From a virus, in the IMG/VR virus record IMGVR_UViG_3300003886_000028, positions 1 to 57,143 of that record: a stretch of DNA of 57,143 bases; one strand, written 5' to 3'. Both the position numbers and the translations under genes were made by a program. A model generated the notes under the pieces. The model worked only from the letters and a program-made list of their open reading frames with translations. It did not search any database and had not been told where the DNA came from. Shown here in pieces: positions 1 through 10,000 of the stretch. Position 1 is the stretch's first letter. Every line of letters starts with the position of its first letter.

Positions 1-280
1 CACCATGCTCCCTGCTGCCCCGCAAATAACTATTGCATGCGACGACTTGTGTTCAGCGGTTGTACTTGCGGCGCGGCAACTGTCGCACGACGTCAAACGG
101 AACCTAGCAATGACTGAGGGCCAGCAGAAAACTCAACTAACGCAGGAAATACTAATCCACTCAGCAACGTGGTGGATGACGGACGCCGAAAAGATGAGGA
201 CGAGGCGAAACGACCCTTGCCCGTGCGGCTCCGGTCGCAAGTTCAAGAAATGCTGCATCACCGGCATGCGTAGCCGCTGA
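1..280 (+). CDS. SEC-C motif protein (3' part; gene continues from 57022)
   Basis: The C-terminus carries a SEC-C type zinc-binding motif (NDPCPCGSGRKFKKCC), which in SecA and many small proteins chelates zinc through C-x-C-x8-CC. An ATG at position 5 exists, but no ribosome-binding site can be judged at the window edge. The frame stays open to base 1 and matches exactly the open frame leaving the right end from ATG 57022. Joined, they give 133 residues with the zinc motif at the C-terminus, a common layout for small phage SEC-C proteins. The function beyond zinc binding is unknown. The join is an inference from frame continuity. Confidence 0.75.
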   Translation, partial: TMLPAAPQITIACDDLCSAVVLAARQLSHDVKRNLAMTEGQQKTQLTQEILIHSATWWMTDAEKMRTRRNDPCPCGSGRKFKKCCITGMRSR

Positions 281-301
281 CTATAACTGACAGGAACCTA
301 T

Positions 302-751
302 ATGAACATTACAAAATCACAAGTAGAGCGAGTGCTGCTGTCAAAAATCAAGGGACTTGACCCAATAGCGGTATTTCTGATTGATCATAGCAAGGAACAA
401 GGTTCGATAATCATCACCTGTTGCGGCCAAGCGTGGACGGCGTTCTGGGCTGCTATGGGTAAAAGAAATGTTGCAGATTTCGTGCTGTCTTGCGACAAAT
501 ACTATTTAGCGGGCAGCCTGTCGTCTGTCAGTTCCACGGCAATTGACTACGACCGAATCGGCCGCAAGATCGGCCATGACGTTGAAATCACGACGATGGC
601 CTACTTCGATGCAGAACTAGTGGATGCCTACGGCCCTGACTGGCGTATGGATATACCAACGAAGCCAAATCACGAATACGAATATCTGTGTCGGATTATT
701 TTGGCCGTTCAACAAGGACTGGTCACTGTCCTACAACAACAGGAGCGGTGA
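302..751 (+). CDS. Conserved phage protein of unknown function
   Basis: This 149-residue protein starts at an ATG preceded by an AGGAA ribosome-binding site. It has no membrane segment or recognisable catalytic motif. The pattern around residues 38-70 (TCCGQAWTAFWAAMG, then a DYYLAG-like stretch) resembles hypothetical proteins carried by many lambdoid and other phages near small accessory genes. It lies 21 bp after the SEC-C gene on the same strand and is probably in one transcript with it and the DHH gene. I cannot assign a role. Confidence 0.75.
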   Translation: MNITKSQVERVLLSKIKGLDPIAVFLIDHSKEQGSIIITCCGQAWTAFWAAMGKRNVADFVLSCDKYYLAGSLSSVSSTAIDYDRIGRKIGHDVEITTMAYFDAELVDAYGPDWRMDIPTKPNHEYEYLCRIILAVQQGLVTVLQQQER

Positions 752-954
752 TTTTGGAGATGACTGGAAGGACTTGGCCGCTATGGTGAAACTCCGGACG
801 CGAACACTCACGGATAGACGGGGAACCTCGCTACATAGGTGCCGAGCAGCAGTAGACCTGATCGCGCGACTAGGGCCGCACACGAGCGGCGGGAAGCCGG
901 CAGAGCGCCAATCTCCGAACCAGTCATCTTTAAAGCCACTGATCACAACGACAA

Positions 955-1054
955 GGTCTACCCGCCGCAGTTCTCAAGTAAGGTTTCCAGCGAATTGGCA
1001 GAAAATAGCCAGTTCGCGGGGTGCTACCACACCCACGCCCAATCCAGCGCCTGA
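955..1054 (+). pseudogene. Remnant of a duplicated DHH phosphoesterase 3' segment
   Basis: The 377-bp stretch between 751 and 1129 holds no convincing complete gene. Bases 961-1045 are clearly related to bases 1737-1821 inside the intact downstream DHH gene, with an offset of 776 bp. In frame it reads YPPQFSSKVSSELAENSQF, against CPPQFSSEIAGELAENRQF in the gene. Weaker similarity continues past 1054 (a tgatcgcgagaaa-like string). This looks like the end of a tandem copy whose 5' part has been lost. No start codon or ribosome-binding site serves it. Confidence 0.6.
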
Positions 1055-1128
1055 TCGCGAGAAAACTGGTTATAACCGCCAGCCGCAAAATTGTGGCGCA
1101 CCATCAACTTTTCTAAGGAAAATACCCA

Positions 1129-1944
1129 ATGAACAAACCCTTATGCATTTATCACGGCGGATGCGATGACGGCTTCGCCAGCGCCTATGCGGTCCACCTT
1201 GCGTATAGCAAGGGCGTTGACTTTCACTACGGAATTTATCAGCAAGAACCACCAGATTGCACGGGGCGGGAAGTTTTTCTGGTGGACTTCAGTTACAAGC
1301 GCGATGTGATGGAAAAAATCATCGCGGTAGCGGACCGGGTCACAGTGTTGGATCACCACAAATCCGCTGAGGCCGAACTCACTCCGCTGCTGGAGTCTGG
1401 AAAACTCGATGGCAGGTTCGATATGACGCGGTGCGGCGCCGTAATAACATGGAACTACTTCTCGGTGAACTCTACCCCAATGCCGTGGTTATTCGAATAC
1501 ATTCAGGACCGTGACCTTTGGCGCAAACAACTGCCGGACTGCGACCAGATCATCATGGCTCTACGTTCATATCCGCATGATTTTAAGATTTGGGGGTCAA
1601 TTATTGCAAAGGGTCGAGACGCACTGCACAAAGAGGGAGTATCCATATATCGGTATTATCGACAGATTGTAGACAACCTCAAGGAGACCGCGATTCGACA
1701 GAGAATAGGCGGCATTGAGGTTCCTGTCGTCAATTGCCCGCCGCAGTTCTCAAGTGAGATTGCCGGCGAACTGGCAGAAAATAGACAATTCGCAGCCTGC
1801 TACCGTACCCACGCCCACGGCACAACCTATTCGTTGCGATCGCGGAAAGGAGGTTTAGACGTGTCGGCGATTGCCAAACAGTACGGCGGTGGGGGGCATG
1901 CAAATGCGGCGGGGTTCACGACAGAGAAACCGCTGCTGCCCTAA
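1129..1944 (+). CDS. DHH-family phosphoesterase
   Basis: This 271-residue protein has DHH/DHHA1 phosphoesterase features. An N-terminal metal-site pattern HGGCDDG lies at about 9-15, followed by FLVDFSY at about 50-55 and the signature DHHKS at 75-79. The C-terminal DHHA1 substrate motif GGGGHANAAGF is at about 253-263. Family members hydrolyse phosphodiesters in small nucleotides or single-stranded DNA/RNA ends using two metal ions, such as nanoRNase or RecJ-like enzymes. The start ATG has an AAGGAAAA ribosome-binding site. It is the last plus-strand gene before a strong terminator. The substrate is unknown. Confidence 0.85.
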   Translation: MNKPLCIYHGGCDDGFASAYAVHLAYSKGVDFHYGIYQQEPPDCTGREVFLVDFSYKRDVMEKIIAVADRVTVLDHHKSAEAELTPLLESGKLDGRFDMTRCGAVITWNYFSVNSTPMPWLFEYIQDRDLWRKQLPDCDQIIMALRSYPHDFKIWGSIIAKGRDALHKEGVSIYRYYRQIVDNLKETAIRQRIGGIEVPVVNCPPQFSSEIAGELAENRQFAACYRTHAHGTTYSLRSRKGGLDVSAIAKQYGGGGHANAAGFTTEKPLLP

Positions 1945-1945
1945 G

Positions 1946-1983
1946 AAAAAGGCGCGGTAGCTTTTGCGGCTACCGCGCCTTTT
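1946..1983. terminator. Bidirectional Rho-independent terminator
   Basis: An 11-bp perfect stem (GGCGCGGTAGC at 1951-1961 with GCTACCGCGCC at 1969-1979) is flanked by five A upstream and four T downstream. It can therefore stop transcription in both directions. It sits exactly between the convergent plus-strand DHH gene and the minus-strand late operon end. Confidence 0.9.
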
Positions 1984-2012
1984 GGCGCACGAGTGTCATT
2001 TCCGTGAGTTGA

Positions 2013-2432
2013 TTACGGTGTGGCAATCTCGGCGCTATCGCGGGGAGGCCCATCAGTCGGACTGTCCGGGTTTACTGTTCCACCGCCGATCCCACCGCCT
2101 GCTCCGGGTTCTGGGATTTCGACCTCACCACCAACACCGCCGGGGTGGTCGACCGTATCGGGTGCATTTCCACCATCAGATTCCAGCTGATCCCCACGCG
2201 CCAGCAATTCATCAACTTCAGAATTAACGCGATCTTTTAGATCATCAAAGTCCAGTTCACCCTCACCCAGCATGTAAGCAGCAACAGCCTGCATATGCGC
2301 GTCTACGTCCTGCCGGTTCTTCTTCAGAAACACACCTCGCCGTACATAATCAGCGGCTCGCTCATTGTCCTGAGACTCGAAGAACCTTAGTGCAAACCCG
2401 AGGAATAGATCAATAATCAATGTTTTTCGCAT
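2013..2432 (-). CDS. Hypothetical phage protein at the end of the late operon
   Basis: This 139-residue protein has an N-terminal half of charged helical sequence (an LDFDDLKDRVNSEVDELLARG segment near residue 60-80) and a glycine/proline-rich disordered tail. A short hydrophobic start (LIIDLFLGFALRFF) could be amphipathic, but it is not a clear membrane segment. It is the last gene of the minus-strand operon, downstream of the holin-like and endolysin genes. A lysis-related role is possible by position only. Confidence 0.7.
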   Translation of the reverse strand: MRKTLIIDLFLGFALRFFESQDNERAADYVRRGVFLKKNRQDVDAHMQAVAAYMLGEGELDFDDLKDRVNSEVDELLARGDQLESDGGNAPDTVDHPGGVGGEVEIPEPGAGGGIGGGTVNPDSPTDGPPRDSAEIATP

Positions 2433-2457
2433 GATACTTCAGCTCCTATGAATGAGG

Positions 2458-3135
2458 TTACGACACTGCAACGGTTTGGCAGTATGTGATGGCCCGCGGC
2501 GATTCGGTCATGAGAGCGGCATCCATACAGGCATTGTATTGGCTTGACCCACCGACAGCCTTGATCGCATCCACCAGCCGCGAGATAGCCACAGCGGCTT
2601 CAGACAGTGCTGCGGCGAGCGTTGCCTCGTTTTCTGCGGAGCGAACCGCCCTGTAAGCGCTGCCGGCATCAATTAACGAGACCACTAACGGCCGGGTTTC
2701 CAGCGCTATTCTCTGCAGGCTGCGAAGGTTTGCCGGACTCAGCTTGCCCTCATCGTCGAGCCGGTTAATGCCTCGAACCTCAGCGAAGTAATGCTCGCCA
2801 ACCACGTAGGAGGTTTCCGCCAGTCCATCAGCAGCTTTGTAGGCAGCACGGGTACCGGAGCAACCGGAGAGTACAAGAGCGCCGAGAATCAACGCGATTA
2901 CGCCAATGAAAGCCGGTGAGTTCGTGTCGGTGCCTGTACCTGGCAACGCTTTAATGCCGGCGTCAGACTTAAACAGGATACCGGCGGAAACAATCAGGGC
3001 GCCCGTAAAGAGTTCTCCCAACATTTCGGGGGCGGTGGCCATCAGGTCGGGCAGGAAGTACGAGGCCAGCCACAACAGTGCGACCGAGACAAAGGTCGCG
3101 AGTGCACTGATTTGTACGTTGGTTTGTCCGTTCAT
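2458..3135 (-). CDS. Holin-like membrane protein fused to a lipoprotein-like domain
   Basis: This 225-residue protein has two hydrophobic segments near its N-terminus (about 9-28 and 43-55), as in small class II holins. A third hydrophobic stretch (about 75-90) ends in a lipobox-like LSGC at 89-92 (Cys92). The remaining ~130 residues are helical with a few cysteines, resembling small phage lipoproteins that start right after such a lipobox. It lies next to the GH108 endolysin, so holin/spanin roles are likely. The unusual point is that both parts are in one open frame. A normal ATG inside that could release the lipoprotein separately is not seen. Confidence 0.65.
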   Translation of the reverse strand: MNGQTNVQISALATFVSVALLWLASYFLPDLMATAPEMLGELFTGALIVSAGILFKSDAGIKALPGTGTDTNSPAFIGVIALILGALVLSGCSGTRAAYKAADGLAETSYVVGEHYFAEVRGINRLDDEGKLSPANLRSLQRIALETRPLVVSLIDAGSAYRAVRSAENEATLAAALSEAAVAISRLVDAIKAVGGSSQYNACMDAALMTESPRAITYCQTVAVS

Positions 3136-3196
3136 AAACTTTCTCCACCAAATGAATGAATTTGTTTGGGTGCGGTGATTTTACATGGAAATCGGA

Positions 3197-3787
3197 TTAA
3201 TTCACCTTTTCGGTGTGTCGCGCCTCGATACGATCCGCCATTGAGTCGATAAATTTGGCGGCTCGATTGTTCCAACCCCCGGCCCAGCGGGCCTGAAGAT
3301 TGAAGCCGGCGCGACGCGCCTTGGCCAGTTCAGGGTCGCGCCCAATCAAGCGCCCGAAGAGTCGTATCCGAAACGATATCACCCGCAAGTAGAGCTCGCG
3401 GGGGTCTGCGGAGTTGACAAACTCAATCGTGATGTCACCGATAATCCCGTCTTGCCGAGTCCCGACGGACCGCTGCAACCACTTCGTCGCTGCCCTGGGT
3501 CCGTGGTGAACCCCAGCATCAACGACGAGCTCACGCAGGTATGGACAGGCGATGAGTTCAAATTTTGGTTTGATGATGTATTTTCGGCGGTAGAAACTGC
3601 GCGCTTGTGACTCAGTGATTGCCTGCACATCGCGGGCGGTAGCGCCGGGGTCGTTGATGTGTTCCCGCCAGGCCTTTAGTGTAATTCCACCCTTGGTGGG
3701 GCCTCCTCGATCGGCGGGATCGTTAGTGTATTTGGGCCAGCCCTCACGCCGGAGTATGCCGGAGACAATTTTCACTTCAAGCGTCAT
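3197..3787 (-). CDS. Endolysin, glycoside hydrolase family 108 (N-acetylmuramidase)
   Basis: This 196-residue protein has the GH108 N-terminal signature (REGWPKYTNDPADRGGPTKGG, about 14-34). Glu15 is the expected catalytic residue and the DPxDxGGxTxxGI pattern that follows is typical. The second half (VHHGPRAATKWLQ at about 93-105, then a DGIIGD turn) matches the PG_binding_3 domain that accompanies GH108. It cleaves the peptidoglycan glycan chain at lysis. There is no signal peptide, so release depends on the holin-like protein encoded next to it. Confidence 0.9.
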   Translation of the reverse strand: MTLEVKIVSGILRREGWPKYTNDPADRGGPTKGGITLKAWREHINDPGATARDVQAITESQARSFYRRKYIIKPKFELIACPYLRELVVDAGVHHGPRAATKWLQRSVGTRQDGIIGDITIEFVNSADPRELYLRVISFRIRLFGRLIGRDPELAKARRAGFNLQARWAGGWNNRAAKFIDSMADRIEARHTEKVN

Positions 3788-3830
3788 ACGGGGAGCCTTC
3801 TGTTATTGGCTTGAGGTATGCTCATGCGCC

Positions 3831-4031
3831 ATGACAATTATGTCCATAATAGCAGTAACGTTTATCTCGTGGCTGCTGCTGTTTTTAATGCTGGCGCTGT
3901 TCGACACATTCGTCTACGGCTACAAAAGTCCCATTCACTGGTGGTACTGCTGCATCGACAAAGACCCCAGGTCGGGTATCTGGTACTACGGGAGTTTGCC
4001 AGCGGCGCGACGGAGAGTTCGACGGCGGTAA
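3831..4031 (+). CDS. Possible small membrane protein
   Basis: A 66-codon plus-strand frame fills the only real gap (3788-4033) between the endolysin and the giant gene. It encodes one strong hydrophobic segment (residues 4-26, IIAVTFISWLLLFLMLALFDTF) and a C-terminal tail with CC, aromatic residues and a basic end. The ribosome-binding site is weak (TTGAGG about 15 nt upstream). It is opposite in strand to all its neighbours, which lowers confidence. It could be a moron-type gene or a chance frame. Confidence 0.35.
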   Translation: MTIMSIIAVTFISWLLLFLMLALFDTFVYGYKSPIHWWYCCIDKDPRSGIWYYGSLPAARRRVRRR

Positions 4032-4033
4032 CG

Positions 4034-7000
4034 CTACTGGTCGTTGACTCGCTCGTTGTAGAGCCGGTTAAACTGATTCATCGTGTCCTTGATCTCGTCC
4101 CCAATATTGCTGATCTGGCGTTTCTTTTCTGCGTCTGACAGATCCGATTCGTCAATTCTATTACGCTCTTTGCGCTGTTTCATGAGGTAGCTATCGGATT
4201 TGCGACGTTCCCCAATCAGGGAATATTCGCCCCATCGAGCTTCCTTTAGTTCTAATTCAGCGTCGATGTTTTTGGTCTCGATGTAGTGTTTTGCTTCTTT
4301 TTCGGTGATACGGACCGCATCGGCATTACGGTAGTACTCCTGGTACAGCGTACCGAGGCCGGGCTGGCCATAGAGTTTACGAAGCAGCGGAATCTCGTAG
4401 GTCTCAATCTCATCGCCTTTGAGGGCCTTGATTGGCGTGGACACCGTGTCTGCGATGAATCGGCCCGCACCACCGGTGACGTTATCGATGATCAGGTCGA
4501 TCATTTCCGGGTTGATATCCACGGTGCCGCTGCGGAATTCATTACCGCCAGTCAATTCATTGAGTTTTTCGGCGACCCACCGCGACGGCTCGCGAACGCT
4601 ATTCCAGTATTGCTGTGATTCCGGGGCATCGACATCGAAAGGATTGCCCTCGGGGCGCAGCGGGCGTCCGGCCCAGTCTTTGTTCTCGCCCCACTGAACG
4701 ATTGGGTCCGTGATTGTGGGTGAAATGATTTGCCCCAGCGAGGCATCACCACCGATCGGATTGAAAGAACCGGCCACCGATGCGGCCACTCGAAGCGCGC
4801 CAGCGCTGGCCTTAAAGTTCTTTTTGGTCGCAGCCTCACCTGTGACCTGCCCCATGACGTGGAACACGTTGTAGCCCCAGGGCAGCGGTATCTTGACGTA
4901 ATCACCCTTGCCGCCTGGTAGCATGAAAATGAGGTTTCGCTCCTTTACGTGGTCCGGAATCTTGTCGTAGCGATTCTTGCCGTCCTCATCGTCTCCACCC
5001 ATTGCTCGATTCATGATGTCTAGGAATGTGGCGAAAACAATTGTGGCACCAATCAACACTCGTACCTTCGGGCTTTTAGCAGCGCCCACAATGATCCGGG
5101 CCGAGCCTTGAATGCTGGCGTTATAAAACAGCCACAGCGCGTTCATTATCTGCCCGTAATCGCCTTTGCGGTTGAAGTTGACGGTCAGTTCTTTGGCGAG
5201 CCTCGCCGACTTGCCCACGCTGATGCCTGCCCGACGCGCATGAACGAAGGCCGACAGCCGAACCGCATTCTCGACAGCCGTGTTCTCGTTCTCAATAAAC
5301 TCAAACAGGGCGCGCACCGATCGCTTCACCTTCAGCAGCGGCACGTCTCCTCGCAATTCTTCAACCCTATTGCGCAGCCGATCCTCTTTCTGGGAGATAT
5401 CGCCGTACAGGCCGAGCCATCCGGTTTGAGCGCCCGCTTTTCGGAACTCGTCAAATTCCTTGGCCCACGGATGATCTTTTTGGCTCTGAAACGCCCGAAT
5501 ACCACGCCACGCCTTACCGACGTCCTTGATGATGGTCCATTTCAGACTATCCACTTCCGTGGACGACAGGTTATATCCCGCGGTCTGTATGTCGCGGAGA
5601 AAGTTTGAAATTATGAATTCGGGGTTGTAGCCGGTGTTGATTGCGGCCAGATACCGCATGACCCGCGTCAACACGTTTATGATCGGTCCGGAGTTGTTGG
5701 CGCCCAGACTCTTCATTGCATGGGCAATGCGCATAGCCTCGTGGCTGCGCTGGTTAAACGTGACCGTGTGATCTTTGCCGGCAACCTTGACGACCAGTAC
5801 GTTATCGGCGAACTGGAACCCGCGGTGCGGTTTGTAAACCACCAATCCCTCGGCATCAAAGGTTGCTTTGAATTCGACCTTATCGACCGCGTACAACTCC
5901 TCGTTGGGATTGTTCTGGGCAAACCTCAGCATAGCCTGTGCCACTTTATTCTTCTCGGCCCGGATCAGGGTTGCCTCATGCTGGGCAGTGAGGTGCGACA
6001 GAATGCTGACTACCTCACGCTTAGAGCCTGCGCGGCGCTTTTGACGGCCCGTGACAGAGAATCCCTTGCCACGCTGTGGCGGGGTGTCTCCGAAGCCCTC
6101 ACGTTGCAATGGCACATAAAATTCGTAGGTCGATTCCCACTTTGCCACGGTTTTGGCCGTTTCCAGGCCAGATTCCACCAGCAGCTTGCGCTGGCTCGCA
6201 GTAATAGCATCGGTTAGTGCGGCAATCTCCTCAAGTTTTTGCAGATCACCCGACGCTTCGAAGTCGGCGATAATCGTGGATGCCGCCTCATTGGTCATGC
6301 CGCTCAGTCCATCGTTATCCTTTAGCCCGCGCGATTTATCGCCATCTTCACCAATATTGAGGTCTTTTTGCGGATCGATGGGATTGATGCGTTTGAGTTG
6401 GGCATTGGCTTCTGGGGCATGGCGGGCATGCAGATACGATTCGACATCCTCAATGTCGAGGCCTGATTCGCTGATTTTCTCCACCAACGGGTCAACGTGA
6501 TCGCGCTGAAAGTCCTCGATCGCCGCGCCAGCCATACCGTGGTATCGCAGTTCTGACAGATAAGCGTCTTCGGGTTCGGCAAGCTCTTCGAGTCCCCTCT
6601 CTTTTGCCGCCGTCTTCTGGGCCTTGTACAGATAATTGAATTTGTCCTGGAAGCGGAATATTGCCTCGGACAGGAACAGATTTGATTGTCGGTCTGGGGT
6701 TGGCTCAGGGGCCGTCTCCACAGACTTGCGTGGGCGATTCGGATTAAAGTCGCCGGGTTGAAGTGCTAGGCGACCTTCGGGAGAATTATCTTCTCTATAC
6801 TTGACAAGGTCTTTCCGAGTCAATACCTTGTCCCTGTAGCCCTTGACCTCCTGCAGCCCAGGCAATCGCAGCCCGGAACGTCCAGATAGGTCAAGGGTTT
6901 TTCTTTGGTCAATATATCGTAACAGTCCGTCCTCCACCCACCGTTTTAGAGGTGATTTTCGACCATCTTCGTACACGCTAACAATTAAGGTGGTACCACC

Positions 7001-10000
7001 GTTTGGTCGAGGCGCAGCAATTATACGAACAAGAGACTCGCCGACTGGGTCGGGTGCTATAAAAACTAACCGCCCAGGTTGAGTCTCAGATTCAAATACC
7101 AAGGTAGGGTTCTCCAGCCAGTTTGGTACTTTTTTCCAGTCTTCCGCAGTCAACCGATGATTAAACCTGCTGGCCGATACCTTACTCTCCACAAGGAAAA
7201 CGGGACCATCATCAATCCCGTGCATTGCCAAAACATCGCTGCGATCAAGTATTCGAACTCCAGTTGGGTCGGGTTTTTCCCCGGCAAATAGTTCATCAAT
7301 TCTGGACTCATAGATGCGGCGTGTATCGGCCAGTAAAGTTAACCTTTGACGCTTCTCATTAGCCGCCACTCCATCCCTCCGCCCCACCTCACCTCGATCG
7401 ATGCGCCGGAAGATATCGCCCGCACTCTGGAATCCAGCGCCGCGCAGCGCATTGCCGAGGGCTTCCAGAAATTCGCTAATTCTCTGGAAGGCGGTTTTCA
7501 GGAAACCCCTGGCTTGTTTCTGGCTCGTCGACCAGTCGGCGTGCAAGTCCGCGATCGCCTCTTCAACCAGCTGTTGCTCGGTGAGGTTGCGGCCGCTGTA
7601 CCGCTGGCGCACGCTATCCATGCGATCCTCCGCGGCACGCGCCAGCGCGGTCCATTCCGCGGTCCGGATCACCCCGATGTCTCGCAGGGCGTGAATAACC
7701 TCATGATCCATGACCCATGCCTTGTTCGGGGCATCAGCAGCCACCTCGATCAGGCGACCCAGATAACGGCCCTGTGCGCCAGACATGGCTGAACCAGCAC
7801 TGTTGCGAATCTCGTCAACCAGTTTGACCGCGACACGATCCGTGATACCCACCTTATCGAGCCGGGCCTTGAGGTCGGACTCAATCGCATCCGCTTTGCC
7901 GGCGACACCTGGCTGAAGCGTGAACAGCGGTAGCCCGAGGAGGGCTTGTTCGCGCATCGCGGGGGTGATTTGAATGGAGTGTACATCGATGCTTTCACGG
8001 CCAGCATCAACCCTGCGCTCGATGTATTGAGTAGCCTCAACATGGCTTTCAAACGGCCCTTGACGGGGCGTGTTCAGGCTTTCTACCCACCAGTTGTTAC
8101 CATCTTTAACGACTTCATATATTGCGCCCTCGCCAATACCAATAGATTCCACCTTAACGGCTCTATCCAGCTTTTTGGTGACTTTGCTGAACAGGTTTCG
8201 CAGCGTGCGATCGTAGAACCCCTTCATACCTTCGCCGCCAACCCTGAGGTCGAGGCCTGAGAGTCGCCGCCATGTCTTTTCGTCCGCTCGCGGAGACGGA
8301 GCGCCCTCACCGTTAATTATTTTCTCGGCAACATCCTTACCAACGATGTCTTCAAGTTCTTCGGGCTTTACGGCCTTACGATCAAAGACAATGTTGCCAC
8401 CGCGGTCTCTGGCGATAACAGCGTAGTTCGAGCCGTTTGGCTCAAAATCGATGTATTCCAGCCGTTTCGAGAGGTCGTATCGGTCTGCCTGCTGCTCCCC
8501 CGTGGTCCATGCCACCTGGTCGTAGCCACCCTCGGCCGCCATGCGAATCACCCGCTTGATTGCCAGTTCAACCCAAGCGTTGCCTTTGAATGGGGCGTCG
8601 GGGACCATTTCGTTCTTACCAATCCGAACATGGCGTGCGTCCGAATTCATCTCTTCCAGATAGGATAGTTGCTGAGCTGGACCCATGGCCGCCCAGTCCA
8701 CATCGGTAATGCCAAAGAACCTCTTGGCATCATCAGGTGTGAGTGGTTTATCAGATCGATATCCTTTGCGACGACCCGTTTGATGCCAGTCGCTCTGCAG
8801 TTCTTCGATGAATAGCACCTTCTCACCGTTCGGGCCGGAGCGATCGTTCAGGCGTACATGGGCGAGTACGTTGGCAGTATCGAAGTGGCCATCAATAAAA
8901 ACCCCGGCATCACGAGAGGCCAAGGGACTGCCAGGGGAGTTTGGATCAATATCCTCGCGCCGCGGCAATGTGAGTAGGACTTCGCGATAGTTCTCACCAC
9001 CTGGCAAAACGTGGTCTTGGTATTTGGTGGTTGTAAAATCGTCCGACATTTGTCGGCCAATCGCCTGTTTCAGACTTTTCGGTAAGTCGTCAAATTCAAT
9101 CTCATTGCCCTCTGGGTCCAGGTAGAGAGCCACTTCAGCATCGCTGTTGTCTAGTGTGTAACCTTCCCGGGCGAATATTTCCACCAATCCAGCGTTGCTG
9201 CTTTGCAACGTAACGTCTTCGACGCGCACCCCGTTGCCGGCGAGATATTCCACAATTTCGGCCTTGGTTACCGCACCTTCTTGGGTTGCGAGCCATTCCT
9301 CAATGCCGGTCCACTGAATTTCCTCGGCCTTCACACCGGGCTGCTTTTTCAGCATTGCCAGCATTTGATCGGGTTGGCCCTTCGCCTGTTTCAAGCCTTC
9401 CGCGGCGCGCGCCAGCGATGAGAAGTACCACGGCGCGTCGTCACGCAGCGAAAACATTTCAACGCCTGTGGCGGTCTCGCGGGACTCAATGGTCTCGAAC
9501 AAGTGATCGAAGGCAGCGCGGATCACCGGGATCTCAGCGGGCGTCGGGTAGGGATAGCCCGCCGCCTCTCCGGTGTTCTGGAATCCCATGCTCAGCGCGG
9601 CCTCGGCTTTCCAGTACTGCTCAGAGACGATATTCGCGAGGTAATCGTTCGAGGCGCCCTGGTCTTGCAGTTTGGCGATGATGTAGCTCTCAAACGCCCG
9701 GGCCGTCATTTCCCGGCCGGTTGACCAATACGCGTTGGTGCGGCGTTTATCAATCGACTCCGAGCGCTGTTTCAGGCTGGTCTGACTGATCGCCTGGACC
9801 ACGCCGTCAAAGGCTTCCACCACCTCGGGTCGGACGCCCTCACCGCGCTGTACCGCGTCTTCGCTGAGGAAACCATCGTTCTGCCCCCGGTTGCGGGAGA
9901 AGTAGTTGTCCATTGAGTGTAGCCACTCGTGCGCCAGCGAGCCCGATCCGGAGCGCTTGGTCAGATTGATGACCACCGTATCGGCTTCGAAGTGTGCTGC

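Noticed and set aside
624-1169. 181-codon plus-strand frame across the gap before the DHH gene
   Set aside because: It overlaps the end of the conserved gene at 302-751 and reads as Arg/Ser/Thr-rich noise. The only meaningful stretch of the gap is the DHH relic in a different frame.
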